A stretch of 64,000 nt of DNA from Nannocystis punicea (GTDB lineage: Bacteria; Myxococcota_A; Polyangia; Nannocystales; Nannocystaceae): the NCBI RefSeq assembly GCF_026965555.1, contig NZ_CP114040.1, forward strand, positions 7,440,001 through 7,504,000, read 5' to 3'. Under the pieces are notes generated by a model, which had not been told where the DNA came from, ran no database searches, and saw only the letters and a program-made list of their open reading frames with translations. The position numbers were made by a program, and so were the translations under genes. This document shows positions 17,747-26,042 of this stretch, piece after piece (positions within the stretch are counted from its first letter, which is position 1; each line of letters starts with the position of its first letter).

Positions 17747-17752
17747 TATCGT
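17747..17752 (+). promoter_or_regulatory. -10-like TATCGT, leaderless start
   Basis: TATCGT ends six bases before the GTG at 17759, matching the leaderless layout seen across this window. Confidence 0.5.
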
Positions 17753-17758
17753 TGTCGC

Positions 17759-19294
17759 GTGCGCCGCGAGCCCCGGGTCCGCTCCCCATGGTCCGTCGCG
17801 CGAGCCCCCGCGCTCGCCCTCGCCGCCGCCGCGTCGGCCTGCTCCGCGCCGCCCGACGCCCCGACCGGCTGCCCCGCACCGCTCGCCGAATCGCTCGACC
17901 TCGACGCGATCGAGCAGCACCTGCTCGCCCTCGCCGACCTCGGTCAGGCCCACGCGAACACCCGCGCGGCCGGGACCCCCGGCTTCTCGGCCTCCGCCGA
18001 TTACGTCGCCGAGCAGCTCGCCGCCGCCGGCCTGAGCGTCCGCCGCGAGCCGTTCACCTACGACGACTTCGCTCTGCTCGCCCCTCCGCGCCTGCTCCGG
18101 CCCGCCGCGCCGGGCCCCGAGTACATCGCCGACGTCGACTTCCGCGTCGCCACCTTCTCGGCCAGCGGCGACGTCGCCGGCCCGGTGATCCCCGTCGACC
18201 TGTCCCTCGGGGCAGGCAAAGAATCCACCAGCGGCTGCCAGATCGAGGACTTCGCCGGCTTCTTCCCGAACAGCATCGCCCTGCTCCAGCGCGGCGGCTG
18301 CGTCCATCAGCAGAAGGTCGACAACGCGATCCGGGCCGGCGCCGCCGCGGTCGTCTACTTCAACCAGGGCGACGTCCCCGAGCGCCTGCCCCTGTTCACG
18401 CCGCGCCTCGACCGTGGCACCACCCTCCCGGTCGTCGCAGTGCCGTACGCGCTCGGCGAGGCGCTCGCGCAGGAGAGCGACCTGCGACTGCACCTCGTCG
18501 TCTCCGCCGCGGCCGTCGTGCGCGACACCGTCAACGTGATCGCCGACTCCGCGCCGACCGCCAGCGGCCGCGTCGTCATGCTCGGCGCCCACCTCGACTC
18601 GGTGCCCGCGGGCCCGGGCGTCAACGACAACGGCTCGGGCGTCGCCGCCCTCCTGGGCATCGCCGGCGCCCTGCCGCGCTGTGATCTGCGCCATCAGGTC
18701 CGCTTCGCCTTCTGGGGCGCCGAGGAGCTCGGCCTGCTCGGATCGATCCACCACGTCGAGTCGCTGTCCGCGAGCGAACGGTCCGCGATCGCGCTCTACC
18801 TCAACCTCGACATGGTCGCCTCGCCCAACCCGGTCCGCTTCGTCTACGACGGCGACGGCTCGGCGTGGCAGAAGGCCGGGCCGCCCGGCTCGGCCGCGAT
18901 CGAGGCCGCGTTCACCGACTACTTCGCCGCCCTCGCAGTGCCCACCCGCGAGACCGCCTTCGACGGCCGCTCCGACTACTGGGCCTTCATCCGCCACGAC
19001 ATCGCCGCGGGCGGCCTGTTCACCGGCGCCGAGGCCCGCAAGAGCGCCCACGAGGCCCAGCTGTTCGGCGGCGAGGCCGAGGTCGCCTACGACCCCTGTT
19101 ACCACGCCCTCTGCGACGACCGCGACAACTACAGCCGCGACGCCTTGCTCGAGAACACCCGCGCCACCGCCCACGTGCTCGAGTCGTTCGCGATGAGCGA
19201 CCCGCCGCTGCCCGCCCCGCCGGCGGACGTCGCTCCGCGCGCCGACCTCGTCGCCGATGTCCACGCGCCCGAGCATTGCGACGACCGCCGCTGA
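17759..19294 (+). CDS. M28-family zinc metallopeptidase, lipoprotein
   Basis: 511-residue secreted aminopeptidase-type enzyme. A signal peptide ends in a lipobox-like A-S-A-C (Cys28). A protease-associated (PA) region sits between about 120 and 255. The M28 zinc ligands and catalytic residues are all present: H278 and D280 (GAHLDS), D290 (NDNGSG), E322/E323 (WGAEELGLLGS), D351 (NLDM) and H449 (CYHAL). It should remove N-terminal residues from peptides outside the cytoplasm. The dispersed palindrome at 18199-18216 encodes Leu-Ser-Leu-Gly-Ala within the PA region. GTG start supported by the adjacent -10 element. Confidence 0.92.
   Translation: MRREPRVRSPWSVARAPALALAAAASACSAPPDAPTGCPAPLAESLDLDAIEQHLLALADLGQAHANTRAAGTPGFSASADYVAEQLAAAGLSVRREPFTYDDFALLAPPRLLRPAAPGPEYIADVDFRVATFSASGDVAGPVIPVDLSLGAGKESTSGCQIEDFAGFFPNSIALLQRGGCVHQQKVDNAIRAGAAAVVYFNQGDVPERLPLFTPRLDRGTTLPVVAVPYALGEALAQESDLRLHLVVSAAAVVRDTVNVIADSAPTASGRVVMLGAHLDSVPAGPGVNDNGSGVAALLGIAGALPRCDLRHQVRFAFWGAEELGLLGSIHHVESLSASERSAIALYLNLDMVASPNPVRFVYDGDGSAWQKAGPPGSAAIEAAFTDYFAALAVPTRETAFDGRSDYWAFIRHDIAAGGLFTGAEARKSAHEAQLFGGEAEVAYDPCYHALCDDRDNYSRDALLENTRATAHVLESFAMSDPPLPAPPADVAPRADLVADVHAPEHCDDRR
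18199..18216 (+). repeat. Dispersed palindrome inside M28 peptidase gene
   Basis: CCTGTCCC and GGGGCAGG arms, pairing with one G-T wobble. Read in the common frame as CTG TCC CTC GGG GCA. Confidence 0.65.
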
Positions 19295-19387
19295 CCGGCG
19301 CCGGCTCCGCAGCGCTCGCGTAAATCGTCGGCGACGCGTCCGCGTGCGCTGCTCCACACCCGCGCCGGGTGCGACTGGCGCGGGTGC

Positions 19388-19393
19388 TACGTT
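19388..19393 (+). promoter_or_regulatory. -10-like TACGTT, leaderless start
   Basis: TACGTT ends nine bases before the ATG at 19403 and supports that start over the TTG two codons upstream. Confidence 0.45.
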
Positions 19394-19402
19394 GGCTTGG
19401 GC

Positions 19403-20926
19403 ATGCGCGAGCCTGCCGCTCTCCTCCCCGATCCCGCGCGCCGGATCGTCGACGCGCTCGCCGGCCTCGGCGACCTCGAGATCGTCGTCGCCGCCCCGCC
19501 GCACGGCGCCATCGTGGCCGCCACCGGCTCCGCCGCCGCCCTCCTCGCCCACTTCCCCGACGACCCGCGGCGCCACCCGCTCGCGCGCTGCCTCGCCGGC
19601 GTCCCCGTCGAGGAGGAGGTCCGCCGGATCGCCGAGACCGGCGCCGTCACCCACATCCACGTGCGCGGCGTGCCCGTGCGCGACGCCAGCGGCGCAGTCA
19701 TCGCCGCCGTCGCCGTCCTCGCCGACGTCGCCGCCCAGCGCCGCCGCCTCGCCGCCGCCGCCGTGCTCGAGGCCGCCGGCAGCGTCCTGCTCGAGTCCCT
19801 GGACCTCGCCCGCGTCGCCCAGCTCGGCGCCGAGCTGCTGGTCCCGCGCCTCGGCGACTTCTGCCTCGTCTCCCTGCTCGCGGCCGACGACGAGCTGCAC
19901 CTCTTCGGCCTCGCCCACGCCGACCCGGCCGCCCTCGCCCACGAGCGGCCGCTGCACGACATCTTCCCGCTGCAGGACCGCGCCTGGGATGTCCTTCAGG
20001 ACAGCCGCTCTCGCCTCGTCGCCGACCTCGGCCCCCTCGATCCGCCGCTCCGCGAGCTCGGCCTGCGCGCCGGCCTGATCGCCCCGCTGATCGCCCGCGA
20101 TCGTGCGCTCGGGGTCCTGCGCCTGCTCTCCGCGCGCCGCCTCGACGCCGACGACCTCGAGCTCGCGCGCCGCGTCGCCGACCGGATCGCCCTCGCCCTC
20201 GACAACGCCCGCCAGCACGCCGAGGCCCTGCGCGCCAGCCAGGCCCGCGAGGACGTGCTCACCGTCGTCTCCCACGACCTCCGCAACCCGCTCAGCGCCA
20301 TCACCCTCGGCGCCACGGTGCTCGTCAAGAAGCTGCGCGACGCCGAGGAGAACGTCGCAGTCATCCAGCGCAGCGCCGCCCGCATCGAGCGCCTCACCGA
20401 GAACCTGCTCGACCTCGCCGGCGCCCAGGCCGGCCAGACCACCGTGCTCGAGCGCGAGGTCGCCGACGCCCGTGAGATCGTCGAGGAGGCGCTCGCGCTG
20501 CAGAAGCCGCTCGCCGACAAGAAGGGCGTGCGCCTGATCGCCGGCCTGCGGATCGCCCAGGCCCCGCTGTTCTGCGACCGCACCCGGATCGCCCAGGTGT
20601 TCGGCAACCTCCTCGACAACGCCATCAAGTTCAGCGCCTCCGGCCAGGAGGTCGCCGTCGACGGCGACCTCGTCGACGGCCAGGTCCGCTTCTCCGTCCG
20701 CGACCACGGCCCCGGGATCGACGACGCCGACCTCCCGCACATCTTCGAGCCGTTCTGGTCGACCGTCCGCGGCGGCAAGAAGGGCCTCGGCCTCGGCCTC
20801 TCGATCGCCCGCAGCATCGTCGACGCCCACGACGGCCGCATGATCGTCCACAGCGACCACAGCGGCACCGTGTTCACCTTCACCCTCCCGCTCGCGCACG
20901 CCGTCGACGCCGACGACATGACCTGA
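19403..20926 (+). CDS. GAF-domain sensor histidine kinase
   Basis: 507-residue soluble histidine kinase with no membrane segments. Residues about 10-110 look PAS-like, 120-265 form a GAF domain, then HisKA (phospho-acceptor His 291 in VVSHDLRNPLSA), N box NLLDNAIKF (about 402), G1 box DHGPGI (about 434) and G2 GLGLGLSIA (about 461). No response regulator is adjacent, so it is an orphan kinase here. A degenerate palindrome copy (GTCCTTCAGGAC, about 19990) falls inside the GAF region in a different frame from the other in-gene copies. The stop is followed at once by a palindrome cluster. Confidence 0.92.
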   Translation: MREPAALLPDPARRIVDALAGLGDLEIVVAAPPHGAIVAATGSAAALLAHFPDDPRRHPLARCLAGVPVEEEVRRIAETGAVTHIHVRGVPVRDASGAVIAAVAVLADVAAQRRRLAAAAVLEAAGSVLLESLDLARVAQLGAELLVPRLGDFCLVSLLAADDELHLFGLAHADPAALAHERPLHDIFPLQDRAWDVLQDSRSRLVADLGPLDPPLRELGLRAGLIAPLIARDRALGVLRLLSARRLDADDLELARRVADRIALALDNARQHAEALRASQAREDVLTVVSHDLRNPLSAITLGATVLVKKLRDAEENVAVIQRSAARIERLTENLLDLAGAQAGQTTVLEREVADAREIVEEALALQKPLADKKGVRLIAGLRIAQAPLFCDRTRIAQVFGNLLDNAIKFSASGQEVAVDGDLVDGQVRFSVRDHGPGIDDADLPHIFEPFWSTVRGGKKGLGLGLSIARSIVDAHDGRMIVHSDHSGTVFTFTLPLAHAVDADDMT

Positions 20927-20935
20927 GAGACATGT

Positions 20936-21077
20936 GTTTCCCTCGATCCGGACATGACGTGCCCTCGAGGACATGTCCATCCAGACATGCCCCGAGAGCC
21001 CGCCGTGCCACGTCGACCTCCAGGCCGGACACGACTTGTCCTCGAGGACATGTCGATCCAGACATGTCCCCAGTTCC
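20936..21077 (+). repeat. Imperfect 79-base tandem duplication carrying palindromes
   Basis: Two copies of a unit containing CTCGAGGACATGTC, ATCCAGACATG and TCGACCTCCA-like segments, offset by about 79 bases, between the histidine kinase stop and the SMR gene end. Each copy holds a CTCGAGGACATGTC half-palindrome. Confidence 0.6.
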
Positions 21078-21082
21078 GCCGC

Positions 21083-21412
21083 TCACCCGCTCTCGACGCC
21101 GAGCTCGAGCAGGACCACCCCGGCGACCACCAGCCCGACGCCGATGATCTGCGCCCCCGTCATGAACTCGCCGAAGACGAACCGGCTCACCAGCGTCACC
21201 AGCACCACGCCGACGCCCGCCCACACGGCGTAGGCGATCCCCAGCGGGATCCCGCGGCCGAGCGCGAGGGCGAGCGCGACGAACGCCAGCGTGTAGCCGC
21301 CGACCACGACCGGATACGACCACCAGGCGGCCCGCTCGCCGGTCGTGAAGCGCAAGAACGAAGTTGCGATCACCTCGAAGAGGATCGCCGCCGAAAGGAA
21401 CAGGTACGCCAC
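21083..21412 (-). CDS. Small multidrug resistance (SMR/EmrE-like) transporter
   Basis: About 109 residues, four transmembrane helices, homodimeric proton-coupled exporter family. The first helix carries the essential Glu (YLFLSAAILFEVIATSF, residue 13, equal to EmrE E14). GIAYAVWAGVGVV and FGEFMTGAQIIGVGLVVAGVV match helices 3 and 4 of the family. I choose the GTG at 21412 because it aligns with EmrE's start; the frame stays open far upstream into the tandem array and should not be annotated. A TATGGT hexamer lies on the minus strand at 21436-21441. Substrate unknown: quaternary ammonium compounds, guanidinium or polyamines are all possible. Confidence 0.88.
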   Translation of the reverse strand: MAYLFLSAAILFEVIATSFLRFTTGERAAWWSYPVVVGGYTLAFVALALALGRGIPLGIAYAVWAGVGVVLVTLVSRFVFGEFMTGAQIIGVGLVVAGVVLLELGVESG

Positions 21413-21499
21413 GACGCTCGCCCCGGAGAGCTCCCACCATACCACCGGGCCGCGCCCTCGCCCCGTCCCGCCGCCCTCGCGGCCCGGCGACTCGTCCGC

Positions 21500-22290
21500 C
21501 CCGCCGTTCAGCTCGCCGGCGGGGCGCATGACGCCGGCGACAGCGTCCGGACGGGCCGGCGACGCCAAAGGACCGAAGGACGTCTCGGCGCCCGCTGGCG
21601 AGCTCGGCCGGCACGGCGCATGACGCCGGCGACAGCATCCGACGGCCCGCGACGCCACATGACCCCAAGGACACCTCGCTGGCGAGCTCGGCCGGCACGG
21701 CGCATGACGCCGGCGACAGCGTCCGACGGGCCCGCGACGTCACATGACCCGAAGGACACCTCGCTGGCGAGCTCGGCCGGCACGGCGCATGACGCGGCGA
21801 CAGCGTCCGACGGCCCGCGACGCTACATGATCCGAAGGACACCTCGCCGGCGAGCTCGCCCGGCACGGCGCATGACGCCGGCGAAAACGTCCGACGGGCC
21901 CGCGACGTCACATGACCCGAAGGACACCTCGCCGGCGAGCTCGGCCGACAGGGCGCATGACGCCGGCGACAGCGTCCGACTGGCCCGCGACGTCACATGA
22001 CCCGAAGGACATCTCTCCGGCGAGCTCGCCCGCCGAGCGGAGGACGACGGCCGGGCCGGCGGCATCACATGACCCGAAGGACATCTCGCCATCCGCCCGC
22101 GCCCCCGCGCCGTCGTGACGGCGATGAGAGCGTCGCCGGCCGCGCCACATGACATGTCCGCAAGGACATCTCGTCGCTCGCGCCGGCGAGTGGGGCCGCG
22201 CCTCGCCGCTCCTTCGCCGCCGCTCGCTCGCCGCGGCCGTCCGGCGCGCGCGGTCGCGACATGACATGTCCGCAAGGACATCCCGTCGCC
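21500..22290. repeat. Tandem array of about 84-bp units carrying the palindrome core
   Basis: At least six units begin at CATGACGCCGGCGA (21527, 21619, 21703, 21788, 21871, 21956), spaced 83-92 bases. Each also contains CATGACCCGAAGGACA followed by CTC and GGCGAGCTCG. Further degenerate copies carry ACATGTCCGCAAGGACAT at about 22150 and 22262. Together with its flanks it fills the 1.06 kb between the SMR and ybaL starts. Open frames through it are by-products of the periodicity; I see no gene. Confidence 0.85.
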
Positions 22291-22459
22291 CGCCCGCCCG
22301 CGGCGCGCGGCCTGCGATTTGCGCCGCGGCCGAGCCCGCTCGTCGGACCTGCGATTCAGGCCGCACGACACGTCGGTCCGGGGCCCCGAATTCGGATTCG
22401 CGGCGGGCGTGACCGGCCTTTTGCCGTATCCACAGCTCAGCGCCCCCGACCGCGGCGGT

Positions 22460-22465
22460 TAGCAT
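22460..22465 (+). promoter_or_regulatory. -10-like TAGCAT of ybaL
   Basis: TAGCAT ends 11 bases before the ATG at 22477 and only two before the in-frame ATG at 22468. The expected transcription start (about 22471-22473) therefore lies after the first ATG, so 22477 is the likely start. Confidence 0.55.
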
Positions 22466-22476
22466 CCATGGCAGCG

Positions 22477-24174
22477 ATGCTCCATCACACCCCCCTGCTC
22501 GACACCATCGCCGCCGGCCTGGTCTTCGCGTTCGCGCTCGGTGCCCTGGCCACGCGCGCCCGGCTGTCGCCGCTCGTCGGCTACCTCGCGGCGGGGATCG
22601 TCGTCGGCCCGTTCACGCCGGGCATCGTCGCCGACCAGTCGCTGGCCAATCAGCTGTCGGAGATCGGCGTCATCCTGCTGATGTTCGGCGTCGGCCTGCA
22701 CTTCTCCCTGCGCGACCTGCTCGAGGTCAAGGCGATCGCGATCCCCGGCGCAGTCGCCCAGATCGCGTTCGCCACCGGGCTCGGCGCCGGCCTGGCGTGG
22801 CTGCTCGGCTGGCCGTTCCACGCCGGCTTGATGTTCGGCCTGGCGCTGTCGGTCGCCAGCACCGTCGTCCTGCTGCGCGCGCTCGAGGAGCGGCGCCTGC
22901 TCGACAGCCCGCGCGGCAAGATCGCCATCGGCTGGCTCATCGTCGAGGACCTCGCCATGGTGCTCGCCCTCGTGCTCGTGCCCGCCGTCGCCGGCGCGCC
23001 CGCGGACGGCGGGAGCGAGGTGTGGCTGTCGCTCGTCCGGACCCTCTTCAAGGTCGCCGGCTTCCTCGCCCTCATGCTCGTCGTCGGCCGACGCGTCATC
23101 CCGTGGATCCTCGAGCAGATCGCGGGCACCGGCTCGCGCGAGCTGTTCACCCTGTGCGTCCTGGCGATCGCCCTCGGCGTCGCTCTCGGCGCGGCCCTGC
23201 TGTTCAACGTCTCGTTCGCCCTCGGCGCCTTCTTCGCCGGCATGCTGCTGGCAGAGTCCGAGTTCAGCCACAAGGCCGCCAGCGACTCCCTGCCGCTGCG
23301 CGACGCCTTCGCGGTGCTGTTCTTCGTCTCCGTCGGCATGCTGTTCGACCCGCGGATCCTCGTCGACGAGCCGCTGCTCGTGCTCGCCACCTGCGGCATC
23401 ATCATCATCGGCAAGTCGGTCGCCGCCCTGGCGCTGGTGCTCGCATTCCGGCACCCGCTCGCCACCGCGTTGACGATCGCCGTCAGCCTGGCCCAGATCG
23501 GCGAGTTCTCGTTCATCCTCGCCGGCCTCGGCATCGAGCTCGGCCTCATCCCGCCGGAGGCGCGCGATCTCATCCTCGCCGGCGCCATCCTCTCGATCCT
23601 CTGCAACCCGCTGCTGTTCGCCGCCCTCGACCGCTGGCAGCGCCGCCGCGCCACCGCGGAGGTCGAGAAGAAGGCGCTCGTCGCCTCTGGCCCGCCCGCG
23701 CCCGAGGGCCCGTTCGTGCTGCTCATCGGCTTCGGCCGGGTCGGCAGCGCGATCGCCCAGCTCCTGCGCGAGCGCGGCGCGCCGCTGCTGGTCGTCGACA
23801 CCGACCCCGACCTCATCGACCGCGCCCAGGCGCTCGGGATCCCGGCGATCTGCGGCAACGCGGCCAGCCCTCGCGTCCTCGACGAGACGAACCCCGCCCA
23901 GGCCCGCCTCGCCCTGCTGGCGATCCCGCAAGCCCTCGAGGCCGGCGAGATCATCGCCCGCCTGCGCGAGGCCAAGCCCGAACTCACCATCATCGCCCGC
24001 GGCCACTCCGACGGCGAGGTCGAACACCTCCTGCGCCATGGAGCCGACGCCGCAGTCATGGCCGAACGCATCATGGCCCTGCGCATGGCCGAAATGGCGA
24101 CCCAGTCGCTCGCCTACCACGATCGCGTCGCGGCCGCCGCGAGCCGAGAACCTCCGCCCGCCGCTGCGGAGTGA
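22477..24174 (+). CDS. ybaL: YbaL-type CPA2 cation/proton antiporter with RCK_N domain
   Basis: 565-residue membrane antiporter. The sequence follows E. coli YbaL closely: MLHHTPLLDTIAAGLV, RLSPLVGYLAAGIVVGPFTP, LSEIGVILLMFGVGLHFSL, STVVLLRALEERRL, IGWLIVEDLAMVL, NVSFALGAFFAGMLL, SLAQIGEFSFILAGLG. The last about 160 residues form a TrkA-N/RCK_N nucleotide-binding domain with FGRVGSAIAQLL and VVDTDPD. The chosen ATG gives the same N terminus as YbaL and fits the promoter. It probably extrudes K+ or other monovalent cations under NAD(H)/nucleotide control. It is convergent with the OLD-family gene across a perfect hairpin. Confidence 0.93.
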   Translation: MLHHTPLLDTIAAGLVFAFALGALATRARLSPLVGYLAAGIVVGPFTPGIVADQSLANQLSEIGVILLMFGVGLHFSLRDLLEVKAIAIPGAVAQIAFATGLGAGLAWLLGWPFHAGLMFGLALSVASTVVLLRALEERRLLDSPRGKIAIGWLIVEDLAMVLALVLVPAVAGAPADGGSEVWLSLVRTLFKVAGFLALMLVVGRRVIPWILEQIAGTGSRELFTLCVLAIALGVALGAALLFNVSFALGAFFAGMLLAESEFSHKAASDSLPLRDAFAVLFFVSVGMLFDPRILVDEPLLVLATCGIIIIGKSVAALALVLAFRHPLATALTIAVSLAQIGEFSFILAGLGIELGLIPPEARDLILAGAILSILCNPLLFAALDRWQRRRATAEVEKKALVASGPPAPEGPFVLLIGFGRVGSAIAQLLRERGAPLLVVDTDPDLIDRAQALGIPAICGNAASPRVLDETNPAQARLALLAIPQALEAGEIIARLREAKPELTIIARGHSDGEVEHLLRHGADAAVMAERIMALRMAEMATQSLAYHDRVAAAASREPPPAAAE

Positions 24175-24274
24175 CGACGAGTGTCGGCGCGACGTCGGCG
24201 ATCACCGAGCCGACCGCGAGGTCTCACCAGCCGGGCACCCTCGCGGCCCGCACGATCACGACCCGTCGCGCGAC

Positions 24275-24298
24275 GGACATGTCTCTCGAGACATGTCC
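24275..24298. repeat. Perfect 11-bp-arm hairpin at convergent gene ends
   Basis: GGACATGTCTC and GAGACATGTCC are exactly complementary around a two-base TC loop, the longest perfect member of the family. It lies between two converging genes and could act as a bidirectional terminator. Confidence 0.8.
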
Positions 24299-24320
24299 GA
24301 TCACGCCTCGGAGTGCTCCC

Positions 24321-25994
24321 TCAAGGGCAGTCGTCCAGCTCGGTCCCGACGAGTTGCGGCATGCCTCGCCGCCTGGGCTCGAGGATCCAGCGGGCAATCG
24401 CCCGCACAAAGTCCCACGGACCGCCAGCCGCCGGCCGAACATAGCCCGCATCGCCCGGATCGGAGCCCATGCGGGCGAACATGTCGACGATCCACTGCTT
24501 CTTGTCCGCTCGGGGGATCTCCAGCTCGGGGAACCATCCCTCGAGCTCGCCCACGGGCACGGCGAAGATCCCGTACTCCGCCAGGTCTCGGAGGTATTTC
24601 TCCCATCCCTCGCGTTCGCCGGCCGCGACCGCGTTCAATCCGAGGAGCTTCAACTGCCTGCGATCGTCGACGCCCCGGGCCAGATCGCCGCGCATCTGCC
24701 CCATGCTGCGCGTGATGGTCTCCGGCACTCCCGCTGCCTCGAGCAGCATCCTGGCGTCGTCGTGGATCACGGCGTCGAGATCGACGAGCAACGCCGCCGG
24801 GATCCCGAGCCGACGTAGCGCACGGACGATCCGGGGGATCGTCTGCCAGTTCTGCGCATTGACGAAGTGGCAGCTCTCCAGCCCTTCCCGGCGATCGAGG
24901 AGCCGCTCGTTGATCTCCTGATAGAACGCGCGATCGGAGTCCGCCTCGCACACGACCACCCCGTCGTGAAAGAGCCCGGACAGGATGTTCGCCGAGCGCA
25001 GCAGCGGGTCGCGCATCAGCGGCAGCAGGTCGCCCGTCGACAACAAGCGCGCCGTCGACACGCCGTCGCGGTACGTGAGTCGGATGACGTTGGACTGACA
25101 CCCGGCCTGGACGCACCCGAACACGAAGTCCGGGCTGTGGGTCGCCGCGAACACGTGCCCGTCGCGCTCGATCGCCAGCTGCGTCAGCTGCTTGCCCAGC
25201 TTGCGAGCGAGCGGCGGATGAAGAAACGCGCCGGCCTCGTCGAGGAAGACGAGGCGCTCTTTCCCCGACAGCAAGTGCCCCCAGAGTCCGATATAGCTCC
25301 TGGTGCCGTCGGACAGCGCGTCCGGGGTGAGCGCCGCATCCAAGAATTCTTCATTCTCGCGCTGAATCAGAACACCGACGTTCTCGGGAAGAGGCTGACT
25401 TGACAGCCGCAGCTGGAGCTCGCCGTGCAAGGCGTCGATCACCGGATACAGGCCAAACATCTCATGAACGAGAGCCTTGAATCTTTCGCCGGCGCCGTCG
25501 TCGCGAAAGAGCGCATCGAGGCGACTCTGCGGAGCGAATTTCAACCGCCCACGACCTCCCTTGGCGATGAGCCCGAGGCTGTTCGACACCGAGAGGACCA
25601 CCCGCTGAGCCGATTCGTATTCCTGATGTATTTGGCGCAGAATACTATCCAGGGATGTCCTCACCTGACGTTCCGCTCTCGCTATAAACCTCGTGCCCTC
25701 GCGCTCGGCCTCGACGATCTCCTTGACGCGCGGGTATTCGTACGTGGACAAAAACTGCGGGTTCGCCCGGACGAACAACCGCAACGCGGCTTCCGTCTCG
25801 CGCCCGAGCACCGACCGGTCGCATACCACCAGGTGTTCCCTTCGAACCCCGGCGAGCTCGTTGATCGCGGTGCTCTTGCCGGACGAGTTCGGCCCGACGA
25901 ACACGTTGATGGGGGCGACCGGAATCGACAGGTGCTGCACCTTTGCTCCGGCGATCGGGCGAAAATGGAGTTCGATCGTCTCGTATACCGGCAC
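24321..25994 (-). CDS. OLD-family ATPase/Toprim nuclease
   Basis: 557-residue protein of the OLD (overcoming lysogenization defect) type: an ABC-like ATPase followed by a Toprim nuclease. Visible motifs: Walker A GPNSSGKST (34-42), signature-like LSDGT (227-231), Walker B LVFLDEAG (248-255), switch His 286 (ATHSPDF), Toprim Glu 350 (VVVCEAD) and LVDLDAV (Asp 405/407). Such proteins cut DNA and several defend against phage. There is no UvrD-like helicase partner (GajB) alongside, so it is not a Gabija locus. Codon use is more mixed than that of neighbours, suggesting transfer. GTG start with GAGAGGA upstream; a TAGAAC hexamer lies further up. Confidence 0.88.
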   Translation of the reverse strand: MPVYETIELHFRPIAGAKVQHLSIPVAPINVFVGPNSSGKSTAINELAGVRREHLVVCDRSVLGRETEAALRLFVRANPQFLSTYEYPRVKEIVEAEREGTRFIARAERQVRTSLDSILRQIHQEYESAQRVVLSVSNSLGLIAKGGRGRLKFAPQSRLDALFRDDGAGERFKALVHEMFGLYPVIDALHGELQLRLSSQPLPENVGVLIQRENEEFLDAALTPDALSDGTRSYIGLWGHLLSGKERLVFLDEAGAFLHPPLARKLGKQLTQLAIERDGHVFAATHSPDFVFGCVQAGCQSNVIRLTYRDGVSTARLLSTGDLLPLMRDPLLRSANILSGLFHDGVVVCEADSDRAFYQEINERLLDRREGLESCHFVNAQNWQTIPRIVRALRRLGIPAALLVDLDAVIHDDARMLLEAAGVPETITRSMGQMRGDLARGVDDRRQLKLLGLNAVAAGEREGWEKYLRDLAEYGIFAVPVGELEGWFPELEIPRADKKQWIVDMFARMGSDPGDAGYVRPAAGGPWDFVRAIARWILEPRRRGMPQLVGTELDDCP

Positions 25995-26042
25995 GGCTTC
26001 CTCTCTCCCGCAGCTCGCGTTCTAGCAGTGAATGAAGCCGCT

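Noticed and set aside
21500..22290. Possible CRISPR array
   Set aside because: Units are contiguous 83-92 bp repeats with no short conserved repeat alternating with unique spacers, and no cas genes are present.
24321..25994. Gabija defence locus
   Set aside because: Only the OLD-like component is present; neither neighbour is a UvrD-type helicase (GajB).
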